From: Rhynchospora pubera
Lineage: Eukaryota > Streptophyta > Magnoliopsida > Poales > Cyperaceae
Direction of reading: 5' to 3'
Length of the DNA stretch: 64,000 bases
Assembly: GCA_028095005.1 (NCBI GenBank)
Contig: CM051459.1
Location: 128,691,657-128,755,656, forward strand
A model generated the notes under the pieces. The model was not told the origin of the DNA. It worked only from the letters and a program-made list of their open reading frames with translations, and did not search any database. Below are positions 1 through 11,390 of this stretch, in pieces. Made by a program: the position numbers and the translations under genes. Position 1 is the stretch's first letter. Each line of letters starts with the position of its first letter.

Positions 1-241
1 TGCACGATTTTTAAACAAGATAAATATGTAACTTTGATCAAGCTTTCTGATTGACCCGAATAAAGCATCATGGTCCTGGTAGCTTGCATCAGTTACCATC
101 TTACAATTCACAGCCTGGTCAAAAGTTTGATATGGCACGGTTATCACCTTCATACTATCTCCTTTACAGTTTATGTACTGACATCTCAATATTAATTATT
201 GCATTGCTTTGTTTATCATAAAAATAATTTTGTAATTTCAG

Positions 242-1879
242 CATTGATAAAGAGCGTTGGACTGAGAAATGATGGACGGTTGGATGACCGGTCTTATTGG
301 GCCAGCCATGTGGCTTCAATATCTGCCTCACTTGCTGTTCCTTTGGTGTACCCCAGACTGATCTCCATTCATGACCTCACTTCTATGGTAAATTTACCAT
401 TGATAGTATGTCAACTAGTTATGCTGAAATAACTTTTAAAACCCTGATTTCTCATTGTTTATTTTATTTATTTATTTATTTATTTTCAGGAGGAAGGAGA
501 TTCTGTTCTGCCTGCTCCAGTTGCCCTTTCCAGTGAGTATTTGAGCGATGAAGGGGTTTTTCTCTTAGAAAATGGAGAAGATGCTTTAATTTATGTTGGA
601 GGAATGGTAAATCCAGAGATTCTTCAAAAGTTGTTTGGTTCACCTTCCTTGGAAGGTGTGCCAAGCCAGGTAAAATTTTCATGCATTTTTCTTTTAGCAG
701 AGTACCCACCAATTTTTGGTATTTGCAAAATGACCTTTTCCAAAGGACAGGGAATGACGTTGTAGAATATTCTTTGCTGCTTATTTTATTCTTGGATGTT
801 GTTTACATTTTGCTTGCTATGGGAAAATAAAATTGACAAAAACAGCAGTAAAGAACTTAGGAGTCCTATTATTTAGGGGAGATGGCATTTCTGTTGCATA
901 AAGAGCATTTTGGGCCTTTTTTCTTGAATATGGGTCAAATTGTTGTTATAATGACATTTATCGATCCTGTTAGAATGACATTTATCAATTTGTAAGATTG
1001 TTAAACTTGGGATACACATGATATCTAACTGGATTATGCCCTTTTTCTTGCAGCTGGTATTACAGCAATTTGACAATGATTTATCGAAGAAATTAAATGA
1101 AGTGATTAATGAAATAAGGCGTCAGAGATGCTCATACTTAAGGTCTCATACAACCTTCTTGATTACTTTCCTTTTTTTCTTCCTGTTTACTGCATTCTCT
1201 TTTATAAATGTCAATTACTGATCATATAAAATTTGATGATGCAGGCTTCGGTTGTGTAAAAAAGGCGAACCATCAGGTTAGATGACTGAATTGCTATTAA
1301 AATGATCCTTGTTCTGTTACAAAAATAAATTGTACTTCTTCCAATCCCACTTAATAGTGACAAAAATCTAGTTTATGTTGGACCAAGATAGTTACATACT
1401 GTAGCAAAGATGAGTATAATTAGTCCATTACAAATTAATGTCAGTACACAAAATCAACCTAAGTATTCACTAACTTGTCTAATCTTAGGCTCCGTTTGGA
1501 TGGCTTCTTCCCGGAATAAGGAATAAGGAATAATCACTATTTACCAATAAATTTATTTCTAACCATTCAAACTCTTCACAAAAGTTACACACTTCCCAAT
1601 AAATTTACCCCTTCCCAATAAATTTCTTCCTACCTTATTTTCAACGCATCCAAACGGAGCCTTAATGAACTAGCATATTTTTGAATTATTTATATTTTAT
1701 CGATATTGGTAATGATCATAAAACAAGGTACTGTCTTGTTAAGTATTTTTTTTTAATGGGGTGCAGGAATGTTCTTCCATTCTTACATGGTCGAGGACAA
1801 GGCCCCTGGAAGCCTATCATATGTAGAGTTCCTTGTACATGTACACCGGCAAATACAAATTCAAACTAAATCAAATTAA
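242..1879 (+). CDS. SEC24: SEC24-family COPII coat protein, C-terminal part (5' end outside window)
   Basis: SEC24 is the cargo-selecting subunit of the COPII coat that buds vesicles from the endoplasmic reticulum. Visible exons are 242-387, 490-669, 1054-1142, 1245-1276 and 1767-1879; all junctions are GT-AG and the phases join. They give the end of the helical domain (ALIKSVGLRNDGR, then DDRSYW), the gelsolin-like domain (LSDEGVFLLENGEDALIYVG) and the C-terminal run INEIRRQRCSYLR, LCKKGEPSG and VEDKAPGSLSYVEFLVHVHR, typical of plant SEC24. The last exon lies 490 bp downstream because the intron carries a MITE; the in-frame TAG straight after the GEPSG codons is part of the GT donor, not the real stop. 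Bases 1-241 look like intron. The family is clear; which paralogue it is cannot be told from this fragment. Confidence 0.94.
1488..1661. mobile_element. Tourist-like MITE in the last SEC24 intron
   Basis: The ends are GGCTCCGTTTGGATG and its inverse CATCCAAACGGAGCC, flanked by TTA on both sides (1485-1487 and 1662-1664), the target duplication of PIF/Harbinger MITEs. The 174-bp element has no coding capacity. A close copy in opposite orientation lies at 38730-38918. Confidence 0.85.
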
Positions 1880-2959
1880 ATCACAGAGAGTGAGGGAGAG
1901 TGGGAGATGACCTCTTGTTATTATAGAATTATGAAGCTTATATAAGCAGACCTTTTTTTGAATGCTATATATGATTGGAGATTGATTTTAAGGAAGACAC
2001 AAAGCCTCGGGTGTCAGTTATTTTAATTAGCCTCTCTTAGGTGATAATACTCAGGTCTAGGTTATTTTTTAAATAGATTATACATGTTATGTGTTGTTCT
2101 TTGGTATTTATAATTTTCGTGTGACCATAAGAGGATTTATGATTTTGAACACTAATGAGTGAGTGGAATAAAAGATTTTAGCGTACGCTGATAGCCTTCT
2201 GTGCTTATATTATAGTACTTAATTCATTTATGTTAAATGGTGCATGGATGTTTACTTGTTTTAGGAAAGCATATGCTTGGCATTATAGTTTAGATTTTTT
2301 TTCACTTCAATCAGCCATAGCCCATAGGACGTTAGCATGTCTCACTCGCGCCATAATGGTGCGCACTGATAGTTCATAGTTGTAAAAGACTGAAAATTTT
2401 TTTTTTTATTGAAGGTTACAGAAGCCTTAATTTGAAGGTGCACTATCGGAAAGAAACATGTCCATTATCCTTATTGGTTTATTTTACGAGCGCGCTTTGT
2501 TTCGGAGTTTTTATGAATAATAGGAAAATCGTCCAGTTTGAACATCCAAAACTTTATCAGTAGTTTTTTACTTGACTAATAAAAAGGGATCTGCATAAAA
2601 TTCAGTTCAGAACATTACTTCCAAAGAAAATGCTTCAATTCATTAATAAGTGATGAAGCATTTATAAGATTTTTAGATTAATATTAATAACTGTAAGTCT
2701 GTACCCCAATTGTATCTTCGAACGTTGCCTGCAGATATTCTGGTACAAAAATTATTTCACTCAACGACCGATCATAGCAATCTAGATGCATTAAAGCGAA
2801 AAAGATAAAAAACGTGACAATTCTCTTACAAGTAAAAAACTTGAGATTCGGTTCATCCGATTTGGAAAGAACCGTCTAGATTTGTTTCGGTCCGTGTCCA
2901 TGACTCCCATGTATTGAATTTGCGAAGTTTAGAGAAGCCAATGGCTAAACCCAAAATTT
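1880..2959. other. SEC24 3' flank, no gene seen
   Basis: AT-rich 3' UTR and intergenic sequence of SEC24. I see no splice-supported coding exon, RNA gene or clear element. Homopolymer T runs occur near 2398-2406. Confidence 0.6.
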
Positions 2960-2974
2960 GACAGGTGGGATTTT
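2960..2974. repeat. Target-site duplication of the L1 LINE, copy at the poly(A) side
   Basis: GACAGGTGGGATTTT here is repeated exactly at 9525-9539. The pair brackets the LINE. The final T residues merge with the T run that is the element's poly(A) tail on the minus strand. Confidence 0.9.
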
Positions 2975-3130
2975 TTTTTTTTTTGAAGAAAAAATGGAGA
3001 TCCAGTCTCCATCTTTTTATTGAATAAAAAGTTATTTACAGTATTAGCCAGCGGCTAATAAAAATCAGTAAAAAGGAAGAAGAGCAAAGTAAAAATAAAA
3101 AGGAAAAAAAAAGGTGTTAGCGAAACAAGA

Positions 3131-6100
3131 CTAGATTCTCAAGGCTTCCCAATCAGCGAAGATTTGTTCCACCAAAGTAGTCGAAGGTAGAGAGGAGTCG
3201 GAAAAAATTCTATTGCATCTTTCTCTCCAAAGAACAAAGCATAGGATCCCAATAATTTCTCTGTGTATGATCGATTTCGAGTTGTCTACCAGAAAAAAGG
3301 GATTTGAGGTAAAATCTAGATCAACGAGGAGAGGAGAGAAGCATTTAGCTTTATGTAAAACCTCCTTGAAAAGCTTGCACGAGTTGAAAAGATGATCAAC
3401 TGTTTCCTCATCTGAAGTACATAGAGCGCAAAAGCTTGGTAGCTGCCATCCTCTTTTCTTCAAGTTGTCAATCGTCACAATTTTATTCATACTCATTTGC
3501 CAAGCAAAAACTTTCATTCGAGGAGGGATTTTGAGTTTCCATAAAAGGAACAGACAAGAGGTATGCTTGGGAAAGTTCGTTAAGAATTTATAAAAGGAAC
3601 TTACAGAGAACATCCCATGGGAGTTAAAATTCCACCTGAAGCTATCCCTGTTAATTGTCAGAGGCAGGGTGAGGCTCAGGGATTGTTGTAACGATTGCCA
3701 TTGCGCAGAAGCTGAAGGAGAGTCGCGGAGTGTGCTTCTGAAGATGGGGGCATTTCTGTCCCAATCGGCTACAAAACTCGAAAGGGTCAAATCTGAGTTA
3801 CTGGCAAAGCTGTATAGATCTTCGTAAAGATATTTCAAGGTTCCCAGTCCCCAGTTGTGATGCCAAAAGAGAATATCATTTCCATCTCCTGGAATGGCCA
3901 TGATCAGAGGTACCATTAAGGGGGCGATAAGCTGGAAAGCTTTTTCAAGGGGGCTGTGGATCGAAACCAAAGAAGTCAGATTGTTTTGCAGCGACGCAGC
4001 AAAAAAACTGTACAGATTGTCTCTTGAAGATGTCCAAATCCACAAGTGTTTTGCAAGCAACGCCGTGTTTAAATCCCTCAGGTTAAGTACACCCAACCCT
4101 CCCTGTTTTTTTGGGGTGCAGATAGTGTCCCAGGGAACCATTATCAGTCTCTTTCGTTCGACCGCGTTCCCGTGCCAGAAAAAGTTCATCCTTATTCTGT
4201 CAATCTCCTTTAAAACCCAATTAGGAATTTGGAAAGCCGACATAAAATAAATCGGTAAGGAGGTTAAGCAAGCGTTGATAAGAACCAGACGGCCCGCTGA
4301 AGAAAGAAATGGCGCTTTCCATGCGTTTAGCTTTTTCTTTACTTTCGTAATTAAAGGCAGGTAGCTTGGTTTTTTCAGTTTCTTATCCGAAAGTGGCAAC
4401 CCTAGGTATTTGACCGGGAAGTTACCTGATCTACAGCCCATTTCTTGCGCCAGAGCGTCCACCAAATCTCTATCTGAATTCGTGACCATTAAGTCCGATT
4501 TGTTTCTGTTTAGGGCTAAACCGGAAATGAACTGAAGTGCCAGCAGGATCATTTTTAAGAAGCTGACTTGTTGCGTGCAAGGCCTAAAAAAGATGATAGA
4601 GTCGTCCGCATAAAACAAGGCCGGTTGCATTTGAGGGAAGGGCAACAGTAGAGCACCGGATCTGACTAAGGATTTGAGCCATCTCGAGAAAAAGTCAAAA
4701 GCTACTATGAAGAGGTATGGTGAGAAAGGATCGCCTTGTCTAACTCCACGTTTCAAATTGATATTCCTGCCTGCTATTCCATTGATAATTACTCTTGAGT
4801 TTTCTTGAAGTACGCAGTTCATGATCCAGTAGATGAATAATGGCGGCAAGCCAATTGCCGAGAGAACCCTTTGGATAAAACTCCAATTTACAGTGTCAAA
4901 CGCTTTGTGTAAGTCCGCCTTGAAAACTCCAATTTGAATCTTCTCTTTGTTTGCGAAGTGTAGGACCTGTTGAGCGTAAAGGAAGTTTTCTATGATGTTT
5001 CTTCCAGGGATGAACCCCGATTGCGAAAGAGTTATCAGTTGGTCGATATGGGGGGTGAAACGGGAAGCTAGAATCTTTGACAGAATTCTCTGCATGGAGT
5101 GGATGATGCTGACTGGTCTGAAGTCGGCTGTTGCAGTTGAGGTCTCAATCTTTGGTATGAGGGCGATGTAGGATGAGTTTAGTGGCGACAGTGAACCAGA
5201 AGATAACGCGTTGTTCAGAGTTTCAGATATATCAGGGATCATTTCCTCTAAGAAAAATTTGTAGAATTCTCCCGTATATCCGTCTGGGCCCGGTGATTTA
5301 TTAAGAGGCCATTCTGAGATAGTCTGTCTTATCTCTTGATCCGAGATTGGATTTGCTAAGTTCGGCGGAAAAATGCAACTTGTAGGATATAACATAGACC
5401 ATTCAAGGTTGTCCAATAACCCAGAGTCTGGTGGTTGCGTACCCATAAGAGAGCAGAAGAAGGAATGAAAAGCTCGAGCCTTACTGTTGTGGTCGCAGAC
5501 ATCAGATCCATCCACTAAAATCGAATCAATCAGGTTTCTTCTTTTTCCTGCCGACGCCATTGCATGAAAGTATGCGTTGTTCCGGTCTCCCTTGAGTCTC
5601 CAAGTGGCCGCTGATCGTTGTCTCCATCTAGATTCGTCCCAGTCAGCGAGGACTGTGAATTTCCTTTTTAGCAGTGTTCTCACAATAATCTCAAGTTCTG
5701 AGAGTGTCCTGATTTCAGAGGTACGATCAGCCCAAGATAGAAAATCTCTGATGGTTCTGAGTTGCCGATCCAGAGCTGACAGTCTTCCTTTTTTCCATCT
5801 CGAGATTATTTTTGTGAGCCCCGCTAGTTTTGAGTCGAATTTTTCCGGACTGTTCACCACTTCTTCTGACATCCAATAGTTTAAGACTAGGTCTGTAAAC
5901 TCTGGCAATTTAAGGAAGAAATTCTCCACACGAAAAATATTAGTCGGCTGGAATCGAACAGCAAAAGAAAGTAAAAGAGGACAGTGGTCAGAAGAGGTAT
6001 TCGCTAAAGCCTTCTGATGAATGTGTGGGTAGCAATCAGAGAAAGAGCGGTTCAAAAGGAATCGATCTAGACGCGCCATCGATGGGTTCCATCTGCAATT

Positions 6101-6747
6101 TGACCACGTGAAGCTTCTTCCCTCCAAATGTAAGTCCAAGAGTTGTAATCATCCACGAGATTAGCAAAGTCTGAAGTTCCACTCTGGTTATAAAGCGGGT
6201 TTGTTCTTTCAACCGATTGAAGAGTTAGATTGAAATCGCCGCAGAGCAGCCATGGGGTATCATTTTGGGGACACATAGATTTGATTTCTCTAAGAAAATC
6301 ATCTCTGCCTTCATCATTCGACGGTCCATAGACATTTGTGAGTCGAAACTTTGAGCCGTCTTTTCTTACTTGGAAATCAGTTGTAAGAAGGAAAGTTGTT
6401 GCCATCGAGTTTTCGACCAGCAGGATGTCCGGATTCCATGCCGTCAGTAGCCCACCTCTGGTCTGGATCGCATCTACTGTCAAGAACTGGCTGAACTTTT
6501 TTCCACAGGATTGAGTAACTAGAGAAAAGGTTGTTTGGTTCAACTTAGTTTCTTGATAACAAATGATTGCAGGTTTCTCTAACTTTGGAGTTTGTTTAAT
6601 CGCAGCCCTCTTGTCGCTATCATTTAAGCCTCGCACATTCCAGCACAGAATTTTTAGGTTTGAAGTCATTAAAACCGAACAGTAGTAATCACCCAGATGA
6701 GAAAGAGGGAAGAAGGAGTAAGAAGACAGAGGAATGGAACAAAACAT
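3131..6747 (-). pseudogene. LINE ORF2, endonuclease-reverse transcriptase, one frameshift
   Basis: Two frames overlap at about 6139-6150. The first (6747-6067) holds the APE-type endonuclease start: LCWNVRGLND, the catalytic-Glu motif ICYQETKL, TNVYGPSND and LLCGDFNLT. The second (about 6139-3131, 1002 residues) resumes at LDLHLEGRSFTW and carries the endonuclease SDH motif, then reverse transcriptase motifs: SPGPDGYTGEFYK, QSGFIPGRNIIENF, the motif A aspartate in KADLHKAFDTVNW, GVRQGDPFSPYLF and the active site FYADD. A zinc-ribbon region (CALC, then HLFNSC) typical of plant L1 elements lies near the end. One base gained or lost inside the endonuclease would explain the break; no other stop was seen. 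The ORF as it stands could not make a full-length protein unless read with a frameshift. Confidence 0.93.
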
Positions 6748-6887
6748 AACAACTTAGAAAGCCAAATCTGAAGAGTCTTAAAGAATGACTCCAAAACATT
6801 TATTTTAATCCTCATTGATTTATTCTTTAACAAAGAAAACCTAAACATCTGAAAATAAAATTAAAGCTTCCATAGTCCAGCGCATAC

Positions 6888-9476
6888 TTAGATGCCTGGG
6901 ATGACACGAGCTTGGAGCATCTTGTTCTGCAGGTCATCAGTTAGCTCAATACCTGCAGCTAGAAGGACTGCTTCAGCCTGTTCAACTGTTATTGGAGTGT
7001 TTTCTTTGAGGTAATCGAGACAAACACTAGCAGTTGAAGACTTCCTCTTCTTTGGCTGTTTGAAGTCAGAAACCTTGAACTTGTTTTTCTGAGCTTTCTG
7101 CAGACAAGTGCGATAAGGTCCAGAGTTCTTGATCCTCAATCTTTCACTTCTTCTATTCTCGAGTGTTGCCGAGAAGCAAGAGGCGGACTCGAAACCTGGA
7201 GGGAAGTCGCCAGGATCAGGAGAAGAGGGAGGGAAATCTCTAGGAGCAGCAGGAGAGTGAGGGGGGGTGCCAAACAGGTTTTCTTCAATTTGTTCCATGA
7301 CATTTCTATTAGTCATTTGTACTGTTAGCTCTTTTGGTGTTGGCAACAGGAGATGTGTGTTTCCAGAATTCGCAACTGAAAGTGAAAGCTTCAGCCCTTG
7401 CACATTCTGAAGATTGCTCACATCTATAAAGCGAAAAGAAGAATTGTTTTGGAGAATGAGAGGAGGAGAAATTCCCTGCCAATCACAGCCGAGCTTTTGT
7501 GCTGAGTGTTTCTGTCCCATGCCGGTGTGGTTTGGAGAGAGGATTTGAACCATGGAACTTCCCGAGCTAGCCGAGCCCCCACCTTCAGAGATGTCATCAT
7601 CTTCGTGGAAGGAGGAAGGAGGTGAAGGAGGCTGCTCTGGTCCGAACCATGGTCTTCCTGGTCCTAGGTGCGGGCCCATCTGGAAGTCTCTAATGCGCAT
7701 ATAGCCTTCAATTGTGACTGATGTTAGCTTGACATAAGGGTCGTCAGAGATCACCAACCACTTGGGGATTGTAGTTGGATGTCCGCATTTGATTAGCATG
7801 CGAACAAATTGAAAGTTGCCTGCAGAGAAATGCGGGCCTATTTCTATTGGGGCTCCGAAACCCGAAACAAGCTGTCCAAGATCTCCATGATTCCAGAAGT
7901 GAAGTTGATGACCAGTGATCTTTATCTTCGCCCAGAAAACTGGTGGCTCCCGATGGGTACCTGATCTTGTTGTCCACCTGTCTGCCTCCAATTCAAAGTC
8001 TCCAAAACGGATGGGGTTGTTTGCACAGATATGATTGCGCCTGCAGACAGTGGGGCAGATCACAATGTAATTGGCAAGAGAAGGATCAACAGGAAACACA
8101 TGGTAGTCTGCATCTCTTCCTCCGAAGCGCCGTGCAAGTTCCTGGCTTAAAGATCTGTCAAAGTCGAGTCCAGGTGCCCCCTTGATTACAGAAAAGGTGG
8201 CTGTTCTATAAAGACATTCATTCTCAGATCTAAGGCTATCTCTTCTTTGGAAGAAGACCGACAGGGAACTCAAACGGTAATCCTCAAATTCATCAGCAGT
8301 GTTGAAGGGTAGGAACTGCCAATCCCTGGGTGCTTCCATTGAGTCAGACGAGGATAGAGAGATGGGTTGTTTACTGAGAAAAAGGTTAGGCTGCGTGTGA
8401 GAGGAAGCAGTCCAGGTTGGGGTATAAGAAGAGAGTGAGGGAGGGGGAATATAAGGGCAGATTTGAAGAGGATTTTCAGAGGAAGTAATTTCCAAAGTTT
8501 CTCTTTCTGTGGTGATAGTTTCCCTGTGAGCAAGATTCATTTCAGTGATTTCAGGGTAATAAGAGGTCTCAGGATGCGTCTCAGTAGGAGAAATCGGTGA
8601 AGCCAGAGGAGTTTTCCTTTTCTGAGGAGTAGCAGAATCAGAAGGAATCTTTTTCTCAGAAATTTTGGGATTATGTTTAAGAGAATTGCGTGGCAGCAGG
8701 TGGCACTGGGTTAACTTGTGTCCTGGTTTTTGACATCCCCAGCATTTACTTGGAAAATTGCAACGTATCTTCACATGTCCCTTTCCCAAACAATTAAAGC
8801 ACCTTCTATTTTTCTTAAATTCACAAATCTTTGCTGACAAGATCTCCTGGATGTTATCTGAATCGAGTTTCCTTTTGTTGGCTTTATCCTTTTTAGAAAG
8901 GACCTCTATCCAGCTGTGGAGATCTAGCTTTCTGGCAACATGGTCAGCTTTGGTAGGGAAATTTGAATCAGATCTCTGCAAATAGCTGTCCAGAAAATTC
9001 AGAGTGGAGAGAGAAAAGGGTGGTGGAGTGCGGATTAAAGGCTCAAGTCTTGCTTTGACATGTTTTTTTAGTGCTTCACACCTATCCTGACTTGTCCTTT
9101 GCACTGATTTTTGTGCAGGTTTCTTCGTGACAGCATGATCAGAAGAGATAAAAGGTTTTTGGGGAGATTTGTTCAGGTCGGTTGTAAGGTTTTTGAAAAT
9201 CTTCTTCACAGGGATCGTGGTTTGAATGGGTTGAGTTTTGGTTAAAGAAGAGTGGTGAGGCAGATCTGGTTTTGGTTCAGATGGAAATTTGAAAATAGTT
9301 TCGGCGATTTGTTGGGGAGGCGCTTGGGGTTTAGGTTGAAGAATGGTATGGAAGAAATCGGAGAAGGTAGAGAAGGTTCTGGGTTTGGGAGGCTGTTGAC
9401 GAGGTTTTCGGAAGAGGTTTTTTTTCGCCTGGGCTATCGCCTTGGAAGGGGAATTGATCGCCTGGGAGAACGCCAT
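6888..9476 (-). CDS. LINE ORF1, nucleic-acid-binding protein with two CCHC knuckles
   Basis: An 862-residue open frame. Two zinc knuckles of the CX2CX4HX4C form lie at about residues 226-239 (CFNCLGKGHVKIRC) and 245-258 (CWGCQKPGHKLTQC). They follow a basic, proline- and lysine-rich N-terminus and precede a region resembling the domains found in plant LINE ORF1 proteins (about 385-600). The C-terminal third is serine- and proline-rich with a basic stretch. ORF1 proteins bind element RNA and form the retrotransposition particle. It sits directly upstream of the endonuclease/reverse transcriptase frame. The frame is uninterrupted over 2.6 kb, unlike ORF2. The function is inferred from position and the knuckles. 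Confidence 0.88.
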   Translation of the reverse strand: MAFSQAINSPSKAIAQAKKNLFRKPRQQPPKPRTFSTFSDFFHTILQPKPQAPPQQIAETIFKFPSEPKPDLPHHSSLTKTQPIQTTIPVKKIFKNLTTDLNKSPQKPFISSDHAVTKKPAQKSVQRTSQDRCEALKKHVKARLEPLIRTPPPFSLSTLNFLDSYLQRSDSNFPTKADHVARKLDLHSWIEVLSKKDKANKRKLDSDNIQEILSAKICEFKKNRRCFNCLGKGHVKIRCNFPSKCWGCQKPGHKLTQCHLLPRNSLKHNPKISEKKIPSDSATPQKRKTPLASPISPTETHPETSYYPEITEMNLAHRETITTERETLEITSSENPLQICPYIPPPSLSSYTPTWTASSHTQPNLFLSKQPISLSSSDSMEAPRDWQFLPFNTADEFEDYRLSSLSVFFQRRDSLRSENECLYRTATFSVIKGAPGLDFDRSLSQELARRFGGRDADYHVFPVDPSLANYIVICPTVCRRNHICANNPIRFGDFELEADRWTTRSGTHREPPVFWAKIKITGHQLHFWNHGDLGQLVSGFGAPIEIGPHFSAGNFQFVRMLIKCGHPTTIPKWLVISDDPYVKLTSVTIEGYMRIRDFQMGPHLGPGRPWFGPEQPPSPPSSFHEDDDISEGGGSASSGSSMVQILSPNHTGMGQKHSAQKLGCDWQGISPPLILQNNSSFRFIDVSNLQNVQGLKLSLSVANSGNTHLLLPTPKELTVQMTNRNVMEQIEENLFGTPPHSPAAPRDFPPSSPDPGDFPPGFESASCFSATLENRRSERLRIKNSGPYRTCLQKAQKNKFKVSDFKQPKKRKSSTASVCLDYLKENTPITVEQAEAVLLAAGIELTDDLQNKMLQARVIPGI

Positions 9477-9524
9477 CTCCTCCCCGCCTATCCTAAATTA
9501 CTTCTGAACAACTAAAACTTTTTC

Positions 9525-9539
9525 GACAGGTGGGATTTT
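9525..9539. repeat. Target-site duplication of the L1 LINE, 5' side
   Basis: GACAGGTGGGATTTT, identical to 2960-2974. Confidence 0.9.
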
Positions 9540-9798
9540 GATGTACGCATTTGTCTTTTTCTTTTTTTACGAGAAAATCGGAAGGAAGACCTATGATTTT
9601 GTCAATTTCTTCTTTTGTTTCGGGGTTTTGCCGGTTTGTTCAAATCTTTTTCATAAATAAAAGGCCCAATTCTATGGCTCAGTTCAGTTCCATAAAGCAG
9701 ACTTACAGATTTCAAATCTCAAGTCCTTAACTGCGCCTAACAAAAAAGGGCCTAGAAATGTGGCTTGGTTAGGCAAGATAGAGAATGCTGAATGCCAG

Positions 9799-10065
9799 AT
9801 ATGGCTGAATAACGTCTAAAACGACCACGAAAACGGTCGATTTCGTTAACCGTTTCGTTTTAAAACGAAATTGATCACCCATTTGCGTTAATCGTTTCGT
9901 TTTGGACGAAACGGTCGAAATTACGAAAATACACATGGACGAAACTGTTCTAAGCTTTCGTTAACCGTTTCGTTTATAAAACGCAACAAAAAATCTTAAC
10001 CGTTTCGTTTCGTTTGGACGAAACGAAACGAAAGGACGGTCGAAACGGTGACCGTTTTCACCCCT
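9799..10065. mobile_element. hAT-type MITE rich in CGTTTCGTTT motifs
   Basis: Flanked by the exact 8-bp duplication AATGCCAG (9791-9798 and 10066-10073), the length expected for hAT insertion. The right end read inwards (AGGGGTGAAAACGG) resembles the left end (ATGGCTGAATAACG). The 267-bp interior is made of repeated CGTTTCGTTT/ACGAAACG words on both strands and can fold extensively. A related element lies at 37992-38270. Confidence 0.8.
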
Positions 10066-10186
10066 AATGCCAGAGAAATTTTCCGAATTTTTTGAGTTTC
10101 GAAGAGCGCTTCGTTAGTCCCACAGTGCTATAGGAAATCGTTCTAGCTCCGTCCCAAATCTATATTATTGACGCTCTCTTGCTTAA

Positions 10187-10335
10187 GGCTCCGTTTGGAT
10201 AGGTGTGGGAAGAAGGGAAGAAGTGGGAAGAAGTATTGGGAAGTGTGTAACTTTGTGAAGAGTTTAGATTGTTTATAATTTTTTTTCTTCCTTCTTCCTT
10301 CTTCTTCTTCCTTCTTCCTATATCCAAACGCACCC
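10187..10335. mobile_element. Tourist-like MITE, shortened copy
   Basis: Starts GGCTCCGTTTGGATA and ends TATCCAAACGCACCC with TAA on both sides (10184-10186 and 10336-10338). It has the same terminal repeat as the 1488 and 38730 copies but a diverged interior rich in CTTCTTCC. Confidence 0.7.
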
Positions 10336-10460
10336 TAAGAAAAGCACGGAGCGAATTATTCTTTCGCCTTTTAGTTAATTTAGGAAAATTATAGAGGAAA
10401 GAAAAAAGAAATTATTGTGCTTCAACAGTTTTAATAAACCTGAACTTTTTTGTTAATTTA

Positions 10461-10584
10461 GGAGCCGTTTGGATCACTTAGGAATAAGAGGAATAGTTTA
10501 TTTTTAGACGGAAAATATTGGAAAGTGTGTAATTTTATGAATTTTGCTATTTTTGTTTATTCCTTACCCATCCAAATAACCCCT
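10461..10584. mobile_element. Small Tourist-like MITE
   Basis: Starts GGAGCCGTTTGGATC after TTTA and ends CATCCAAATAACCCC before TTTA. It abuts the next element, sharing the TTA target. Ends are placed to within a base or two. Confidence 0.6.
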
Positions 10585-10587
10585 TTA

Positions 10588-11355
10588 GGGGGCGTTTGTT
10601 TGTGTAGTAAGGGGTTGCATAAGTTAAGGATGCCTAAGTATTTATGTAGTGTTATGTAATAAATGTTTGGTTGTGTAGTAAGAATGACTAATTTAATGTA
10701 TACATATATTCACGTCAAAAGACTAAAATGCCCTTATATTCATGCCTTTAATTAATTATTATTCTTAAATCATTATTATTAATAATTAATATTACTTGTT
10801 AAATATTATTAATTGTAATAATTAATCTTTACTATTGATTATGATTTTTTAATAATTATTGTTGCTTATTAAATATTAATATTTATTAATTAATATTAAT
10901 TATTTTTTAATTATTAATTATTAATGATAATAAGAAATCATTTTATTATTATGAAATATTATTAATTATTAATAACAAAAAAATATTATTTATTAATTAA
11001 TTAATTATTACTATTATTAAATCATTATTATTAATAATTAATATTGCTTGTAAAAGTATTATTAATTATTATTATTTATAATAATTAATATTTATTATTA
11101 TTTATGATTTTTTAATAGTTATTCTTACTTATTAAATATTATTATTTATTATTTATTATTAATTATTTGTTAATTATTAAATATTATTATTAATTATTTT
11201 TAAGGGGTATTGTTGGGAAAAAAATTAAAGGGACCATGCATAACTTATGCAACCTAAATTATGTATCCTTAAGGCATCTTATGTAAGAGGTGTTTGGTGA
11301 CTAAAGGATGCATAACTTAAGTTATGCACCCTTTAAGTCACAAACAAACAGGACC
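10588..11355. mobile_element. PIF/Harbinger-like non-autonomous element, ~770 bp
   Basis: Terminal inverted repeats GGGGGCGTTTGTTTGTG and (read inwards from the right) GGTCCTGTTTGTTTGTG; TTA on both sides (10585-10587 and 11356-11358). Subterminal inverted repeats (around 10612-10640 and 11240-11280, TTGCATAAGTTAAGGATGCC type) flank a core that is almost pure A/T, made of ATTATTAAT words. No open frame. Confidence 0.75.
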
Positions 11356-11390
11356 TTAATGAATCGTTGTGAGATTCTAAGTGACCTCAC

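Larger units (their letters stand above)
2975..9524 (-). mobile_element. Near full-length L1-type LINE retrotransposon (~6.5 kb)
   Basis: A non-LTR retrotransposon on the minus strand: short 5' region (9477-9524), ORF1 (9476-6888), a 140-bp spacer, ORF2 (6747-3131) and a 3' UTR ending in a poly(A) tail seen as T residues from about 2971. A perfect 15-bp target duplication flanks it. The 3' UTR has a small stem near 2995-3013 (TGGAGATCCAGTCTCCA), and similar poly(A)-proximal sequences reappear in the short truncated insertions at 41661 and 60370. An intact ORF1, a single visible lesion in ORF2 and identical target duplications suggest a fairly recent insertion. Confidence 0.95.

Noticed and set aside
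1018..1221. SEC24 exon extended as an independent small protein
   Set aside because: The middle is a SEC24 exon bounded by AG and GT; the ends are intron.
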